64,000 nucleotides of DNA from Paramacrobiotus metropolitanus (taxonomy: Eukaryota > Tardigrada > Eutardigrada > Parachela > Macrobiotidae), in contig NW_026570225.1 of NCBI RefSeq assembly GCF_019649055.1, forward strand, positions 1,922,001 to 1,986,000. Reading direction: 5' to 3'. A model generated the notes under the pieces. The model was given only the letters and a program-made list of their open reading frames with translations. It made no database searches and was not told the origin of the DNA. The translations under genes were made by a program, and so were the position numbers. Shown here one piece after another: positions 1-10,304 of this stretch; position 1 is the first letter of the stretch, and each line of letters starts with the position of its first letter.

Positions 1-2537
1 CGAGTCCGTGAACTAACGGCTGAAATCACCGCGCTCCAAAATCAGCAGTCAGCACCGACCTTGACTAGCCCGACTCAGCCGACCTCCACAGTAGGATTGG
101 CTCCACCGACCTCAACAGTAGGAACGGTTCAGCCTAAGTCAGTGGACATTAGCGACCGACCTATGTCCCCTGTAACTGAGGCCCGAATAATGTCAGCACT
201 ACCGGACCCAGGAACGATGCCAACAAGCGCACCACCTCACTTGGTTAACCTGGTGAATCAGACGATGGAACTCATCACAGAAATGAGAGCCCGTCGAATC
301 TTTTGTGATTCCAACAGCCGGTTAGCACAAGACTTGGACCGCAATATTTTGGCTTGGGGAACTAACGTAAAGTTCTCCATCAACTCCACCATCCGGATGC
401 GCCGAAAACTCCCGGCATCAGAGGCCATATAATTAGGACCTCTTCATGGTTGGAGACGCGAGTCCGAGACTACATTGAGGAACGGGACCGTGACCAAGAA
501 CGTAAAGAAACGGATCGTCGATCTCGGATTACACAAATCCAGTCGACCCGTAACCCGTCTGACGCCTCAATACCGCCACCACGCGTAGGCACAGCGGCTT
601 ACCAAGATCCTTTTGCGGTTCCACAATCCATACCGGATAACGAAATCCAGCTAACTCTGCAGACTGCGGACAGATTGATTGGCGAACTTTACCAGTTACG
701 GGACTCAACCGACCCGCAGACTCCACAGTACTGCGACCACGGAGAAGCCGATCCATACGAAGGATTTAAAGGCGATCGGAATGAGGAATGGAGTCACGAA
801 GAAGACACTGACGCTTCTAAATGGCCAGCCCCTGATGACGTACGTCAGCGGCTACCCGACGCTCAACCTGGCGACCGACCAGTCGGATTCCATACAGTGC
901 GACTTCACGTCGAAATAGTCCGAAGCGTTAAGAACGCCCGAACGGAAGGCAGAGATGTGTATCAGTCGTTGGTGCGCGACCTCTCGACCAACTTAAGGAT
1001 CGTAGGTCGGACCTCACCTTGGCTTACACAGAAACTTATGATGGCAATAGTGGCATGGGCCTTGGACTTCGGATTAGCCGTAGCGGTCCACCGACAATGG
1101 GAACGGATCGCCGAGTTAATCGCACCTGACATCATCCAAAAGCTCAGAAGTGCCGCGGCCAGAAACCAAGATGACCCGCCGACGAGAATCGTCAGGTGTA
1201 TCGGATACGCAAGAAACCCTCGCGGATCCTCCCTACTACACATTGCCCGTATATACAACGTTATGTACGAGAACAGCCAGGGCAATATTGACGTCATAAT
1301 GGACCTCTTACGACCTGTCATCGCAACGATGGTGGCAGAGTTTTCCCTTCAAACGACGAACGCGGAACGCGACCTACCACTTAGGTACACGGTACCTAGG
1401 TTCATACCGGAGCAGCAACGACGCGAATTCAACCTCCGGATGTCCTTTGTCAACATACAGCGCTCTCCCGAAGGTACCGAAATGATCGTCGAGGAGTACA
1501 GCGAGTCGGATGAACAACCATCCGGAGAGGCGGCGGACATGTTGAACATTGCACGGGCGTCTGGTATGTCGTCACAGAAACGACTACCAGCCAATCGACC
1601 TCGGGCACCGTTCGAACCGGTAACATATGTCAACACCGCCCCGGCACCAGCACGAGCCAGTGCAACTAAGGCAGGCCGGACCACAACAGGACGCTTCGCC
1701 GCGAGAGACACACAATTTCTCCCACCGGCCTCACCAATGGAAACCTCACCGGCTCCAGAAGGTAAGACTCCACGGAAGAGTCAACCTAAGCCGGTTAAGT
1801 CAACAAAAAAGTCGGCGAAGACCAAGGAGAAAACGCCCTCCGACGAGGAGGACGAAGACAAAGAAGAAGATGAGGACGATGACGACACCTATCAGACACC
1901 AGAAGGGTCGGAGGATGACGATAACGACGACGTCGATCAACCCTCCACCAGCTTCGGCACCACAACAGCAGGGTGAACCGGAGATCTCTGACAGTCAGAA
2001 TGACCCACCGGCCAACAACAGCAACGAAGCTGATGAGCCGATGGAAGAGGATAGTGGTGACGTCTACGTCCTCAGAATTACCGTCAACAAGTACGGCTAA
2101 CACCGGATTCCGACCCGAATCAACTCCTCACGGAATGGAACAAGGATACCCAGGAAACCTTACCGTTACAGATTCCTAGTCTACCGAAGGTAAACATCAA
2201 GTACCCGACGGTAGCCATCAAACGCGCTCACACCTTACCCCCACGCGTCTCGGAATACGACCCGGGATGGATGTACACCTTTGCGGCCTTAAAGGCCCTG
2301 GCGACCTGTGGACCGAAGTTTGCGACACCGAAGATCGCATTCCAACTCCTCAAGCACCACAAGATTGGTGACATCGGCGGAGGTTGGAGACAACTAAGTC
2401 ACAGCAACGTATACCGGTATTGTAACCTTGGGTATAACGAAAGTAAAATCATACGGACATACACCAGCAGCAAACGGCTTCCACCGTCATGGGGGCTCCG
2501 CGATACACAGGCATACCGTACCCATGTTGACGGTTAA
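1..2537 (+). pseudogene. Unrecognised long gene, frame-broken, 5' end outside window
   Basis: Coding-like DNA runs through three successive frames: an open frame from the window edge to 432, a main frame 435-1976 (about 510 codons), a frame ending at 2100 with a Pro/Glu/Asp-rich stretch, and a last frame from about 2102 to the TAA at 2537. Codon use stays alike throughout and GC is clearly higher than in the AT-rich neighbour at 2.6 kb, so I read this as one gene with frame changes near 415, 1960 and 2097. The first part is Pro/Thr/Ser-rich. The middle (about 1000-1500) is an ordinary globular-looking region. It is followed by a Lys-rich then very acidic tail (1790-1950). The last part contains a TFAALKAL segment. 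I recognise no domain. It may belong to a mobile element, or be a multi-exon gene whose introns I cannot see; good splice sites at the frame changes were not found. Confidence 0.4.
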
Positions 2538-2588
2538 ATATCTGGATGTAGCGTGACTCATCATACTTCAGTCCTTGTATAACCATTC

Positions 2589-3331
2589 TCATTGTTTCTT
2601 CGGTCGGAAGTGTAGTTTCACTAGAGCAATACCTGGGTGGAAGTTTACCCCATTGCCTAAATCATCGCAGACTTTTATTTGCACTGTTTGAAAAGTATGT
2701 CGAGCTAATGGAACGTAGTGTGGATTTTGAAATCGAATACATGTTTCTTTAAACGAACTAGCTTGTGTCGAGATCGTCCGCAGAAGGGGTACCATAGCAT
2801 CACCCACCAATCCATACTCGATAACGTCACAATATATGTGTACAATACGGTTGTGTTTCCTAGGATGAAGAATATACGTGGGACTGTCTCCTCCAGTGTA
2901 ACTGTAGTCTTGCAGTAAGCCTTAAGCACGGACATACTCTGAACCGAGAAAGGTTAACGTCGTATCAGGGCGAATGCTCAGTTGGGCTGTATGGCCGCTT
3001 AACATAATGTGGCCATACAAAACGTTTTCACCTACGGACCCTTGCCCTCGAAGTAGTTTATTAATAACGTCTATTAAACTGTTCTCATCTGGATACGATT
3101 TTTCTCCTAAGAAGCGTGTCTCTTGGGTAGGAAAATTTGTTCGTGCAATACCAATGACCAAACCCCTACTAAATTTTAGCTGCATAGGTGGCAGCATAAG
3201 CTCTGACAAACCAACTTCCCAGGCCCCAACAAGGTACACTGCTCTGGCCAATAATGTAGTGAAATTTCCCGGACAATCTTTAGGATATAAATCATGTGAC
3301 GCCGAAGATGGTAGCGTTAAATAAAACTCAT
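2589..3331 (-). pseudogene. Polinton/adintovirus-type minor capsid (penton) protein, broken
   Basis: Single jelly-roll minor capsid proteins of Polintons and adintoviruses form the vertex pentamers of a predicted virion. The N-terminal part (3251-2922) carries the family-typical GAWEVGLSEL followed by a long middle region. The C-terminus (2810-2589) carries HYVPLARHTFQTVQI and ends in KLHFRPKKQ, the usual last strand of this family. The pieces lie in different frames: one base seems missing right after the likely start ATG at 3331, and further shifts occur near 2930 and 2850. The start overlaps the integrase stop (ATGA at 3331-3328), a compact virus-like layout. Family assignment rests on remembered family features and no search was run; the breaks are seen directly. 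The gene cannot make a full protein. Confidence 0.72.
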
Positions 3332-4388
3332 TTCAAATTCTCTGTGTTTTCCCAAGAATCATATGCAGGACCGTAGCCGTACCACCGTACAAGGTATTGT
3401 CTCTTACCTTTTATGTACACGCTCCCTTAATATTCTTGAGATTCGGTAGAACGGTCTTTCTGCCAATACGAATTTGGACAGTTCTGAAGCGTAAAAATAA
3501 CCGTCTACTGCACCACCAGCCAAATCTGCAACTGCATACAGATAGTGACTTCGATGCGGCACAATTCTTACTATCTTGAATATTTCTTCTGTATAATTCG
3601 TTTCGTAACCTTTCTTGAAAGTAGTTTTCTTTTTCGCTATTCGCACATGGTCTCCAGCTTAGAAGGCAGGTGCTTTTACGGCTATCGTGATCCTTAAGCA
3701 TACGCTCCAGAATTTGATTACTTTCCATTACCCCCACATTGCTTGGAGCATAGCCTATAGCTGAATGCTCAGTGTCGTTATAGCCCTGCATTATTTGTGG
3801 TAAAACTTCTAGGTAGCGGTATGTGTTGTTTTCCGTCATATGTACGTACACACGGTTTTTAATTGTACGGTTAAGTCGCTCAACCATTGCGCATTTGACG
3901 TCATCGTTCCTGGTGGTAAAGAAATCTACATTACAATCTCTGAAAAAGGCCCGCATTTCACGTTCTACGAACTCTTTTCCGTTGTCACTCTGACAACGCA
4001 ATGGTGGGCCAGATTCTTTGTAGATTTTGCTGAGAGCAATGGCAATTTCAACTGGTTTCTTTGATTTGAGTGGTTGCCCCCAGCCGTACCTGGAGAAACA
4101 ATCAATACATGTAAGTACGTATTTATAACCATTGTTTTCCGAATGAAATTTTTGCATGTCCATCAAATCAATTTGGTGCTGGTCTCCCGTGTTTACCGAT
4201 ATAACTTTCCTTCTTTCAAATTTGAAACGGTAAGGTTTATGCTGTGTGTAAGCATACTCAGTTTGAAAGTACTGCACGACTTGCTGTCGTGTAAACTGAT
4301 ATCTTTTAGCTTCTTTCAACAAACGCTCAACACCTCCAAAGCTACCAGGATTATTTGCATTTAAATAGATATCGTCTAAGGTAACCAT
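3328..4388 (-). pseudogene. Polinton-type DDE integrase with C-terminal chromodomain, broken
   Basis: Retrovirus-like integrase that would insert the element into host DNA. The start is taken at the ATG at 4388, followed by DDIYLNANNPGSFGGVERL, a common N-terminus of Polinton integrases. The catalytic core shows D in HQIDLMDMQ, D in QSDNGKEFV and E in AMVERLNRTIKN, so the DDE triad is present. The core is intact to about 3700. There a frameshift, and an in-frame TAA near 3658, precede the SH3-like part (GDHVRIAKKK, about 3655-3630). Another shift near 3400 precedes a chromodomain-like end (QYLVRWYGYG, Y-D-SWE) that stops at 3328. A further segment, IGDELLGYPQSF to LLTLGVG (about 4500-4390), is open in frame upstream of the ATG, so the ancestral protein may have started earlier or been fused to the proline-rich protein before it. 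Confidence 0.82.
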
Positions 4389-4483
4389 TTTAAGCGAAAG
4401 ATAACCAACCCCCAGTGTGAGTAGTGCGTTGTTTTTTGCGTGGTGGTCCGTAAAACTTTGTGGGTACCCTAGCAACTCGTCCC

Positions 4484-5577
4484 CTATATGGTGTACTTAA
4501 TCGTTTGTTTTTCATCTTCGGGGTCGACGGCTTTTTTTCTTAACGGAGTATACGTTAACGCTTTTTTGGTTTCCACTTCAATAGCAGGCGGTGCCGCTCG
4601 ACCTTCTAGTCTCAAGCTTACAAGTGGTCCAGTAATAGATGGTAGGGTAGACCTGAAGGGTAAAGCCAATTTTCGCCGAGTGCTTCGTCGGTTGACAATC
4701 TTATTAGCTTCAGGAACCACGTTCGAACTCGTAGGCGGCTCACGAATAGCAGGTTTGGAAGTAGCATAAGGCAGAGTCGATTCTTGACGTACACTACGAC
4801 GCAACGGTAAGCTTTGTGTGTCAAAAGTAAGGCTTTTTGCTTTTGCACTTTCCGAAAGGGATGGAACATCCGGTGCGTCGTAATCCAGAACACCATCAGG
4901 TGGGAATTCAACAATTGGGTGCGTAAGCGGAGCTTCTAGTGGAAGAGATGGTGGAGTTGGTACATACTGTATTGCTGGCAAAGGTTCTACTGGTTGTGGC
5001 GGTCTTTAGGATTTCTTTAAACCTCGTCGCTTTTTCACGACTGGAAGAGTTCTAGACGGTTTATGGACATGTTTTACTAAAGTCTTTGATGGGCTCGGAA
5101 CATAATGAATAACTGGTTCGGCTGCCACTGGCGTAGGAACGTAATGCACAACTGGTTCTGAGGGCACTGAGATGTACTGTACCACCGGCTCGGACTGAAC
5201 GTATTCTACTTGTGGTGGTTCACTGACCTGGATTTGTTGGTCCCTTGTCACGGTGGTAGCCATTACACCTCGGCTGTCGAACGACGGTACCGCCTGTAAA
5301 AATGTATCTTGGGTCATCGCTTTCATTTCGGGGTTTAGAGACGCAATAGATTTTTGTTGAATACGGGTGGAACTGAGGAAATTCCCTCTGGTTCATTTGC
5401 TATCTCCGGTTGGGGTAGTCTAACATTTTGCCGTTGACTTTCTAGAGCGGCACGCATCATTAATTGCTGGGACAGGCTATTGCTGATTTCTTGCGCCTTT
5501 CTCCAGGAAGATGACGGAGCTCTATTGTTCTTGGAGACTTCAAACTCTAACTCCGGAAATAACACGTACGTTTTCAT
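4484..5577 (-). pseudogene. Proline-rich virion-like protein of the Polinton-like element, broken
   Basis: It starts at the ATG at 5577, which overlaps the stop of the upstream small basic gene as ATGA. The first piece (5577-5335) is intact. The reading then shifts by one base near 5345-5350 into a frame open to a premature TAA at 5008-5006, and goes on in the same frame to 4484, about 364 codons in all. The middle has a short tandem motif of the EPVVHYVPTP type (about 5260-5060), then a basic cluster (KKRRGLKKS), then more Pro/Val-rich sequence. Position next to the ATPase and small basic protein matches a set of little-studied structural genes in Polintons. I infer a virion or tail-like structural role from context only; no domain is recognised. 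Confidence 0.5.
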
Positions 5578-5915
5578 TTTGTTAGAAATGCAGTTAGCAG
5601 AGTTCTTAGAACTGCTAAGAGTACTCCTAAAAAGCCGCCTTTCTGCTGCAAAAGCTTTCTTTTCTTAGCACGGGTTACAGAACGGTCAGCTAATCGTTTA
5701 AGAGATTGTTCGTGAACTCGGGCTCTAGCTATATCTGTTTTGCTAAGCCCCTTCCGTTGCTTAATAAGGTTTAAACATCCTTCTTCTATGGCATTTATCT
5801 GCTTAGCGGTGGCAAACTGAAAAAACGCTCGTTGCTGTCTTGGGGTCATTATGCGGAGGGCATCAATTAACATTAGGATTTCTTCAGGTTTTATTTTTCC
5901 ACGTAAATTTTTCAA
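5574..5915 (-). CDS. Small basic Polinton protein with hydrophobic C-terminus
   Basis: About 113 aa. The N-terminal two thirds are helical and charged (MTPRQQRAFFQFATAKQ). A very basic patch (RAKKRKLL) follows, then GGFLG and a hydrophobic segment (about 20 aa) ending the protein. A basic stretch followed by GG and a hydrophobic helix is a layout of small virion or membrane-active proteins in adenovirus-like elements; the role here is inference. The frame begins at a TTG (5915-5913) that overlaps the end of the ATPase frame. No ATG precedes it, so either the ancestral ATG has mutated or translation starts at the ATG at 5873. The stop overlaps the next ATG (ATGA). Confidence 0.5.
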   Translation of the reverse strand: MKNLRGKIKPEEILMLIDALRIMTPRQQRAFFQFATAKQINAIEEGCLNLIKQRKGLSKTDIARARVHEQSLKRLADRSVTRAKKRKLLQQKGGFLGVLLAVLRTLLTAFLTK

Positions 5916-6526
5916 TAGCCAAAAATATGCGACTGCAAGCGTGCCACATCAGGTGTTCCTGGACGTAAATTGATTAAAAAATAACCGAATGGTTCCTATA
6001 TAGCCTTCTTATACGCCTCAAGCAAGTGAGGCATTGTCAATTGTTGCGATAGTGTTTTTATTTGCTGGGTGTCACGAACGGATTTTAATATTACCATATA
6101 CTTAGAGTTAAGAGAAATATCCCGCATATTCTTGCCTTGTTTGTACAAGTTTTGTGAGATAAAAATGACTGATACATTTTTATGGTGCACATCGCGTGTG
6201 AATAGTGCAGAAGCTCTTGGAGCTGTAGAGATTTCTTCCATGAGGTCATCTAATATAAGAAGTGTAGGAACGTCTCTCCGAAAAAATTTTTCATCATTTA
6301 TAATGTTTTCTATCCCTTGAACAAGCTGTATGAATTCATCAAACATGTTAAACACTGACTGCCATGTACCATATGTGTAAACAAGACGCATAGGTGGTGG
6401 ATTAACATGCAGTGGGACATTCTTCAGAAGATCCAAGGTAAAAGTCGATTTTCCCGACATTGTAAGGCCAGAGATGTAAATTGCACAGGGAGCTTTGAAT
6501 CGAAAATCAAAAGTCAGTTTCTCCAT
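5912..6526 (-). pseudogene. FtsK/HerA-type DNA packaging ATPase of a Polinton-like element, one nonsense codon
   Basis: Predicted genome-packaging ATPase. It starts with MEKLTFDF at 6526. Walker A is GLTMSGKST (about residues 20-28) and Walker B is TLLILDDLMEE (about residues 88-98); FISQNLY further on fits the sensor region. The frame meets a TAG at 5998-5996. The same frame then reads on for about 27 codons (EPFGYFLINLRPG...), which matches the usual C-terminal end of this family, up to a TGA at 5914-5912. So the gene looks full length (about 200 aa) with a single late stop. It lies between the TBP-like gene and the small basic gene, all on the minus strand. Confidence 0.82.
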
Positions 6527-6646
6527 CTTAAAAAATTCCTGTGTTTAGGGTGGTTTTCGGTTGAAAAGCACGAGTATTCCACTTAAAAAAATTCCAAAAC
6601 TTTTAACCCAATATCTCGAAAGCTGATCTATATGTATTCAGTAGAT

Positions 6647-7193
6647 TTAAATGAGTGAATGTAGTACGTTTTTAATGATTATGATAACTGTATTTAATTG
6701 TGTGGTGGATCTGCAACCTAACAAAATACACTTACCCGTATGAAACACTTTGACTGTGGTTTGTGTCTTTTTCAGTCTCCATTGAACGGCAGGAAATAGT
6801 TCCGGTTTGTAGAAAACCTCATATAAATCCGCAAACGATCTGCTTTTGACGTAAAGAGCCTCAAGGTTGATTGTCGAAGTGTGCTTATAGATATTTACAA
6901 TATTAACCACTGTAAACACCTTAATCACCAAATGAAAATCGTTCAAAAATAACATAAGATGATAGAAGTGCAAGAGGCGTTCCGCTTCTCCCACAGACTT
7001 GCCTCCGTTAACAATAGCTTTTCCGTTAGCAAATAGCTGGCAAAACGTTTTACCAACTAACCGAAGGTTAACCATTAAAATTTTTCATTTTGCTAGCACC
7101 GTTACCAAAAGAATGTATGAAAGCATCCAAGTCGACTGTCTTATCGAACCTGACCGACAAGATAACGTTGTGTATCTCCATGATTGAGCTCAT
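6647..7193 (-). pseudogene. TATA-binding-protein-like gene inside the Polinton-like element, one frameshift
   Basis: The two-repeat saddle of TBP binds TATA boxes. The long frame (7075-6647) shows LFANGKAIVNGGKS, which fits the IFSSGKMVCTGAKS strand of TBP repeat 1. It then has YKPELFPAVQWRLKK and VFHTGKCILLGCRS, which fit YEPELFPGLIYRM and the FVSGKVVLTGAK strand of repeat 2. Upstream, another frame from the ATG at 7193 encodes IHNVILSVRFDKTVDLDAF, matching the start of repeat 1 (QNIVSTVNLGCKLDLKTIA), and runs into a TAA just where the second frame takes over. A single-base indel in the A-rich stretch near 7078-7090 therefore separates the parts. Total length is about 180 codons, the size of a TBP core with no N-terminal tail. 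A strong TATA box sits 30 bp before the ATG. The similarity is by eye. Confidence 0.68.
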
Positions 7194-7219
7194 TAATTGT
7201 GACAAAGTGGGCATGAACT

Positions 7220-7228
7220 CTTTATATA
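7220..7228 (-). promoter_or_regulatory. TATA box before the TBP-like gene
   Basis: The minus strand reads GTATATAAAGAG here, a near-consensus TATA box about 30 bp upstream of the ATG at 7193. The 5' leader must be very short if this box is used. Confidence 0.55.
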
Positions 7229-7416
7229 CGTTTCTTGCTCAGTTTGTCACAAATAACGGCTTCAACCAGCTCTTTTTTTTTCTTAAAAAAAGAGGTGTTA
7301 CAACCAAACAATGCTAAACATTAGCTTACCAAAAAACTAGGTTTCAAAAACGGTAAAATACTACACTTAATGATATTTTGTTTTCAAACATCAGGCGACA
7401 TTCCTTCTCCACGTCC

Positions 7417-7833
7417 CTAAAAATCATCATGTAAAATACGAGCCATGTCCAGAAAGCCTCTATACGGTATTTGCAGTGAAAGACCGGGTTGGGAAAATCG
7501 AACCATCCGACCGTACTTTGGGTGCATGCTTAGATACAAATCCAGGCATGCTGCCCCTGCGATGGTGACCTTTTCCGTCGATTTACTGGTAATTGCCTTG
7601 TCAACAACCTCTTGGATTATTCCGGTTTTAAGCTTGCTGAGAAAATCCGAAATTTCGCAGCATCCTTTGTGGAATGCACCCCCGTGATCTTTGAAGCCGT
7701 TTTTTTCTTCGTCAAAAGCTAAAACAAGAGGAACACTTTTCGCATTCCAAAACATTCTAACCACATTGTTGACCTTGCAGATGGTGTATCCGCTCTGTTC
7801 ACCTAACACCTCCAAAGAGCGTGCGAAATCCAT
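7417..7833 (-). CDS. 138-aa unknown protein, first gene of the Polinton-like element
   Basis: Intact frame from the ATG at 7833, acidic and basic residues mixed, no signal peptide or membrane segment. The last 25 residues (PGLSLQIPYRGFLDMARIL) look like the last strand and helix of PC4/p15 single-strand DNA-binding coactivators (form PG..ISL....W..L). Similar strand-helix ends occur in the proteins at 23705-24031 and 26761-27165. This is a weak, by-eye match and I do not assign a function. It has its own TATA box about 80 bp upstream and is followed, same strand, by the TBP-like gene, so a role in element transcription or replication is a reasonable guess. It is the only gene of the element that seems unbroken besides the small basic one. 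Confidence 0.55.
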   Translation of the reverse strand: MDFARSLEVLGEQSGYTICKVNNVVRMFWNAKSVPLVLAFDEEKNGFKDHGGAFHKGCCEISDFLSKLKTGIIQEVVDKAITSKSTEKVTIAGAACLDLYLSMHPKYGRMVRFSQPGLSLQIPYRGFLDMARILHDDF

Positions 7834-7910
7834 GTTTTACGGAGAAGTAACTCTTGTGATCAACTTCAAAAAATCAAAATGTCGACTGATGTGATGTTGA
7901 TCAGACGTCA

Positions 7911-7920
7911 CCTTTTTATA
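7911..7920 (-). promoter_or_regulatory. TATA box before the 138-aa gene
   Basis: The minus strand reads GTATAAAAAGG about 80 bp upstream of the ATG at 7833, a normal distance for a promoter plus short leader. Confidence 0.5.
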
Positions 7921-7929
7921 CTTTCCCGA

Positions 7930-9320
7930 AACAACCGTGCGAAACTTACTGTGATGTAATTGGTCAAAAATGCTGACTCAACTCCGCTTTTTTGGGTAAG
8001 CACCTCCCTTTTCCCACTCCTACAACTCCTACAGCCAAGAGCTGTAGATCTTTTCAAAAGCAGCTGTCGTTGCAAGCTCTGATTGGGTAAAAGTGAAGCA
8101 AGGTTCTGTTTGCACGCTACGATCTATTGTATTTAAACCCGAGCAAGCCGTAGTAACCAAACAGATGTTTAATAAAATTGTGCCAGTCTGCGAATGCGAT
8201 TGATGATACTCATTAGTGTTAGCTGATTACATTCCTCGGGCGGTGGAGTCAGTTAGGGTTACCGGAAAAATACAACAAAAGAATAAGAAAATAAATACTA
8301 GTGGTGTTCAGGTTCCAATCGGTTCACGATCATCTGGTTATCATCCGAATTATGAACCGGCTGTATCGAGAAGCGCACTAGAAAAGCGCTAGCGCACAGG
8401 AAATTTACAGCACAGAAGAAAAGCGCTAGCGCTAGCGCACAGAAAATTTACCCAGCTGTTCTACCCTGCTGTTCCACCCACTTGTCCCGCTCGGGTCACT
8501 CGGGTGCTCGGGTAAATTTAGTGTTACTGGAAAAACATAACAAAGGAAGAAAGATAGATTAGTGATCAATAGGCTCGAATCGGTTCATGGTCAACCGGTT
8601 ATTAACCGAACCGACTGTAAGCCGGACCGGTTTTAGCTTGACCACGTACCTGATATTATTCTTCTCCTAAGAAACCTGAGAATAATCTAAGAACCTGAGA
8701 AAACGTATCGATCGCGGTAACCGGATCTATGATAGCCGAAATGAATGGTGGCCGAAATGAGTGGACACGCCCGCGCCGCGCTTATCTCATTATAACATAT
8801 TAACACAAGGGGCAGATAATTCGTAAACGCTACCTACGTACGCGGTACGCGTACAGACTTTTCAAAAAGTTTGAAGGTGACCTTATCTCAAAATAAACGG
8901 CACATGAAAGAAGAGATGGTTAAAACACGGTTATATATGGTTAAAACACTGCAGAGAAAACGCTGAAAGGACAAACAATTCAATGCTCATGATACTGGTA
9001 ATCAATTTATCTCGACTGCTAAACGATGTCATAGTCCATGTACAAGACCATCCGGAAGCAAGAGCATATACATGTAAATGTATCCGCGAAATAAACGGAC
9101 TGCGTAAAGTAACGTAGAATAATTACCGTAGTGCAGCGGCCACAGATAACTTTATAAGGCAGTAAAAAATCTACCACCAAACTAATCTTAAGGACTACGC
9201 TATAAAACCCTCAACAACAACAACAAGGGCTTAGCGCTTATTTTGATTTGATAAGCATTTGACAAGCACTCGGCTCCGGTGATAATAGACAAACATTACG
9301 ACCACGGTCCATGTACAATA
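7930..9320. other. Gene-free stretch with short duplications
   Basis: No supported gene. Two related segments (about 8250-8400 and 8515-8640) share a TTACCGGAAAAA-ACAAAAGAA-type start and a GGTTCA-GGTC/ATC-CCGGTTAT core, so they are a decayed direct duplication. Between them lie copies of AGCGCTAGCGCACAG, a self-complementary motif, at 8387-8443. The right boundary of the Polinton-like element is probably in or near this stretch, but I see no clear terminal repeat. Confidence 0.35.
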
Positions 9321-9324
9321 CTGG

Positions 9325-9375
9325 TCAGAGCGGTCAGAGTCTGAGTCAGAGTCAGAGCTTGAGCGCGGGCCGTTA
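9325..9375. repeat. Solo arm of a TCTGAC-rich foldback element
   Basis: GTCAGAG repeats ending in GAGCTTGAGCGCGGGCC. This is the reverse complement of the left end of the foldback element at 10852-11163, so it is a second copy of that terminus in opposite orientation 1.5 kb away. Confidence 0.45.
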
Positions 9376-10300
9376 ATAATGAACGACTGGGCTGACATAG
9401 ACCGTTCAGCACGAAGAATGTATAGGCAAAACAGTCCATTCAGTGAATTTATGCTTGGGCATTCAATCCTGAGTTGCCCACTCGACTCGAATTTTTGAAA
9501 ATCCTACCAGTCTCGACAGTTGAACTTCTATCAGTGATTTTTTGCCAGCCACTTTGAAAGCAAAATAATTTACTGTACTTTATCATAAATGTGAAGATCA
9601 TTGCAAAAACTAAACACTGTTGTAGGAATACTTTGTTGTTTCAGCAACCAAAGCTCTATAGTCTATAGCAACTTTGTAGCCTGTACTGTGCATATGTACT
9701 CATCATGCTTTAAGTTAAAATGAAATGACAGATCTTTTATCTTTATAACGTCTGCGCGAAAACTCAAACCGCAGTTCTTTCTAACGTGTCTATACCACTT
9801 ACAAAAACTGCATTTTGTTATTTTTACGCTGGTAAACAAAATGATTTCTTATTGGTACAAAATATTGAACGGGGACTGTTTGATACCAGTTCCTCCCGTT
9901 AATATCAGGGGCAGTAAATCGTTTAAATTAACAACGCTTGAATCATCGTTAATTTAGCCGTTAATCATAAGGCCGTGCAAAACGCAACCTACTTAATATG
10001 TCTTCGCATTGGTCGGCGGTTGTCTCTGGTGCGCTCTGTAGGGCATGCCTGGACCGTGCTGCAGCATGGTCTTCTAATTGCCTTTGATCGGGCGCTTCTG
10101 ATATCCCAACACGTCCTCCGAAACTGCCAACAGCTATCGTAGCATGAACGGAATCCGCCCAATTTACCCCATGCATGCCTGATGTTTGGAGTGTTTTTTC
10201 CGAAAACCTTTGTATTCTTATGTAATTCTTGCGTTTCCTTACGTAACTCCTAGGTTTTCCTAATCCTACGAAAACGTAACAATAACAGAAAAATAAATGG
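9376..10300. other. Gene-free AT-rich stretch
   Basis: No gene I can support. A 71-codon minus-strand frame at 9961-10176 is GC-richer than its surroundings but has no recognisable domain and no splice context. Confidence 0.3.
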
Positions 10301-10304
10301 TATA

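Noticed and set aside
9961-10176. 71-codon minus-strand frame of ordinary composition
   Set aside because: No domain, no neighbours, no promoter or splice context; length alone is not evidence.
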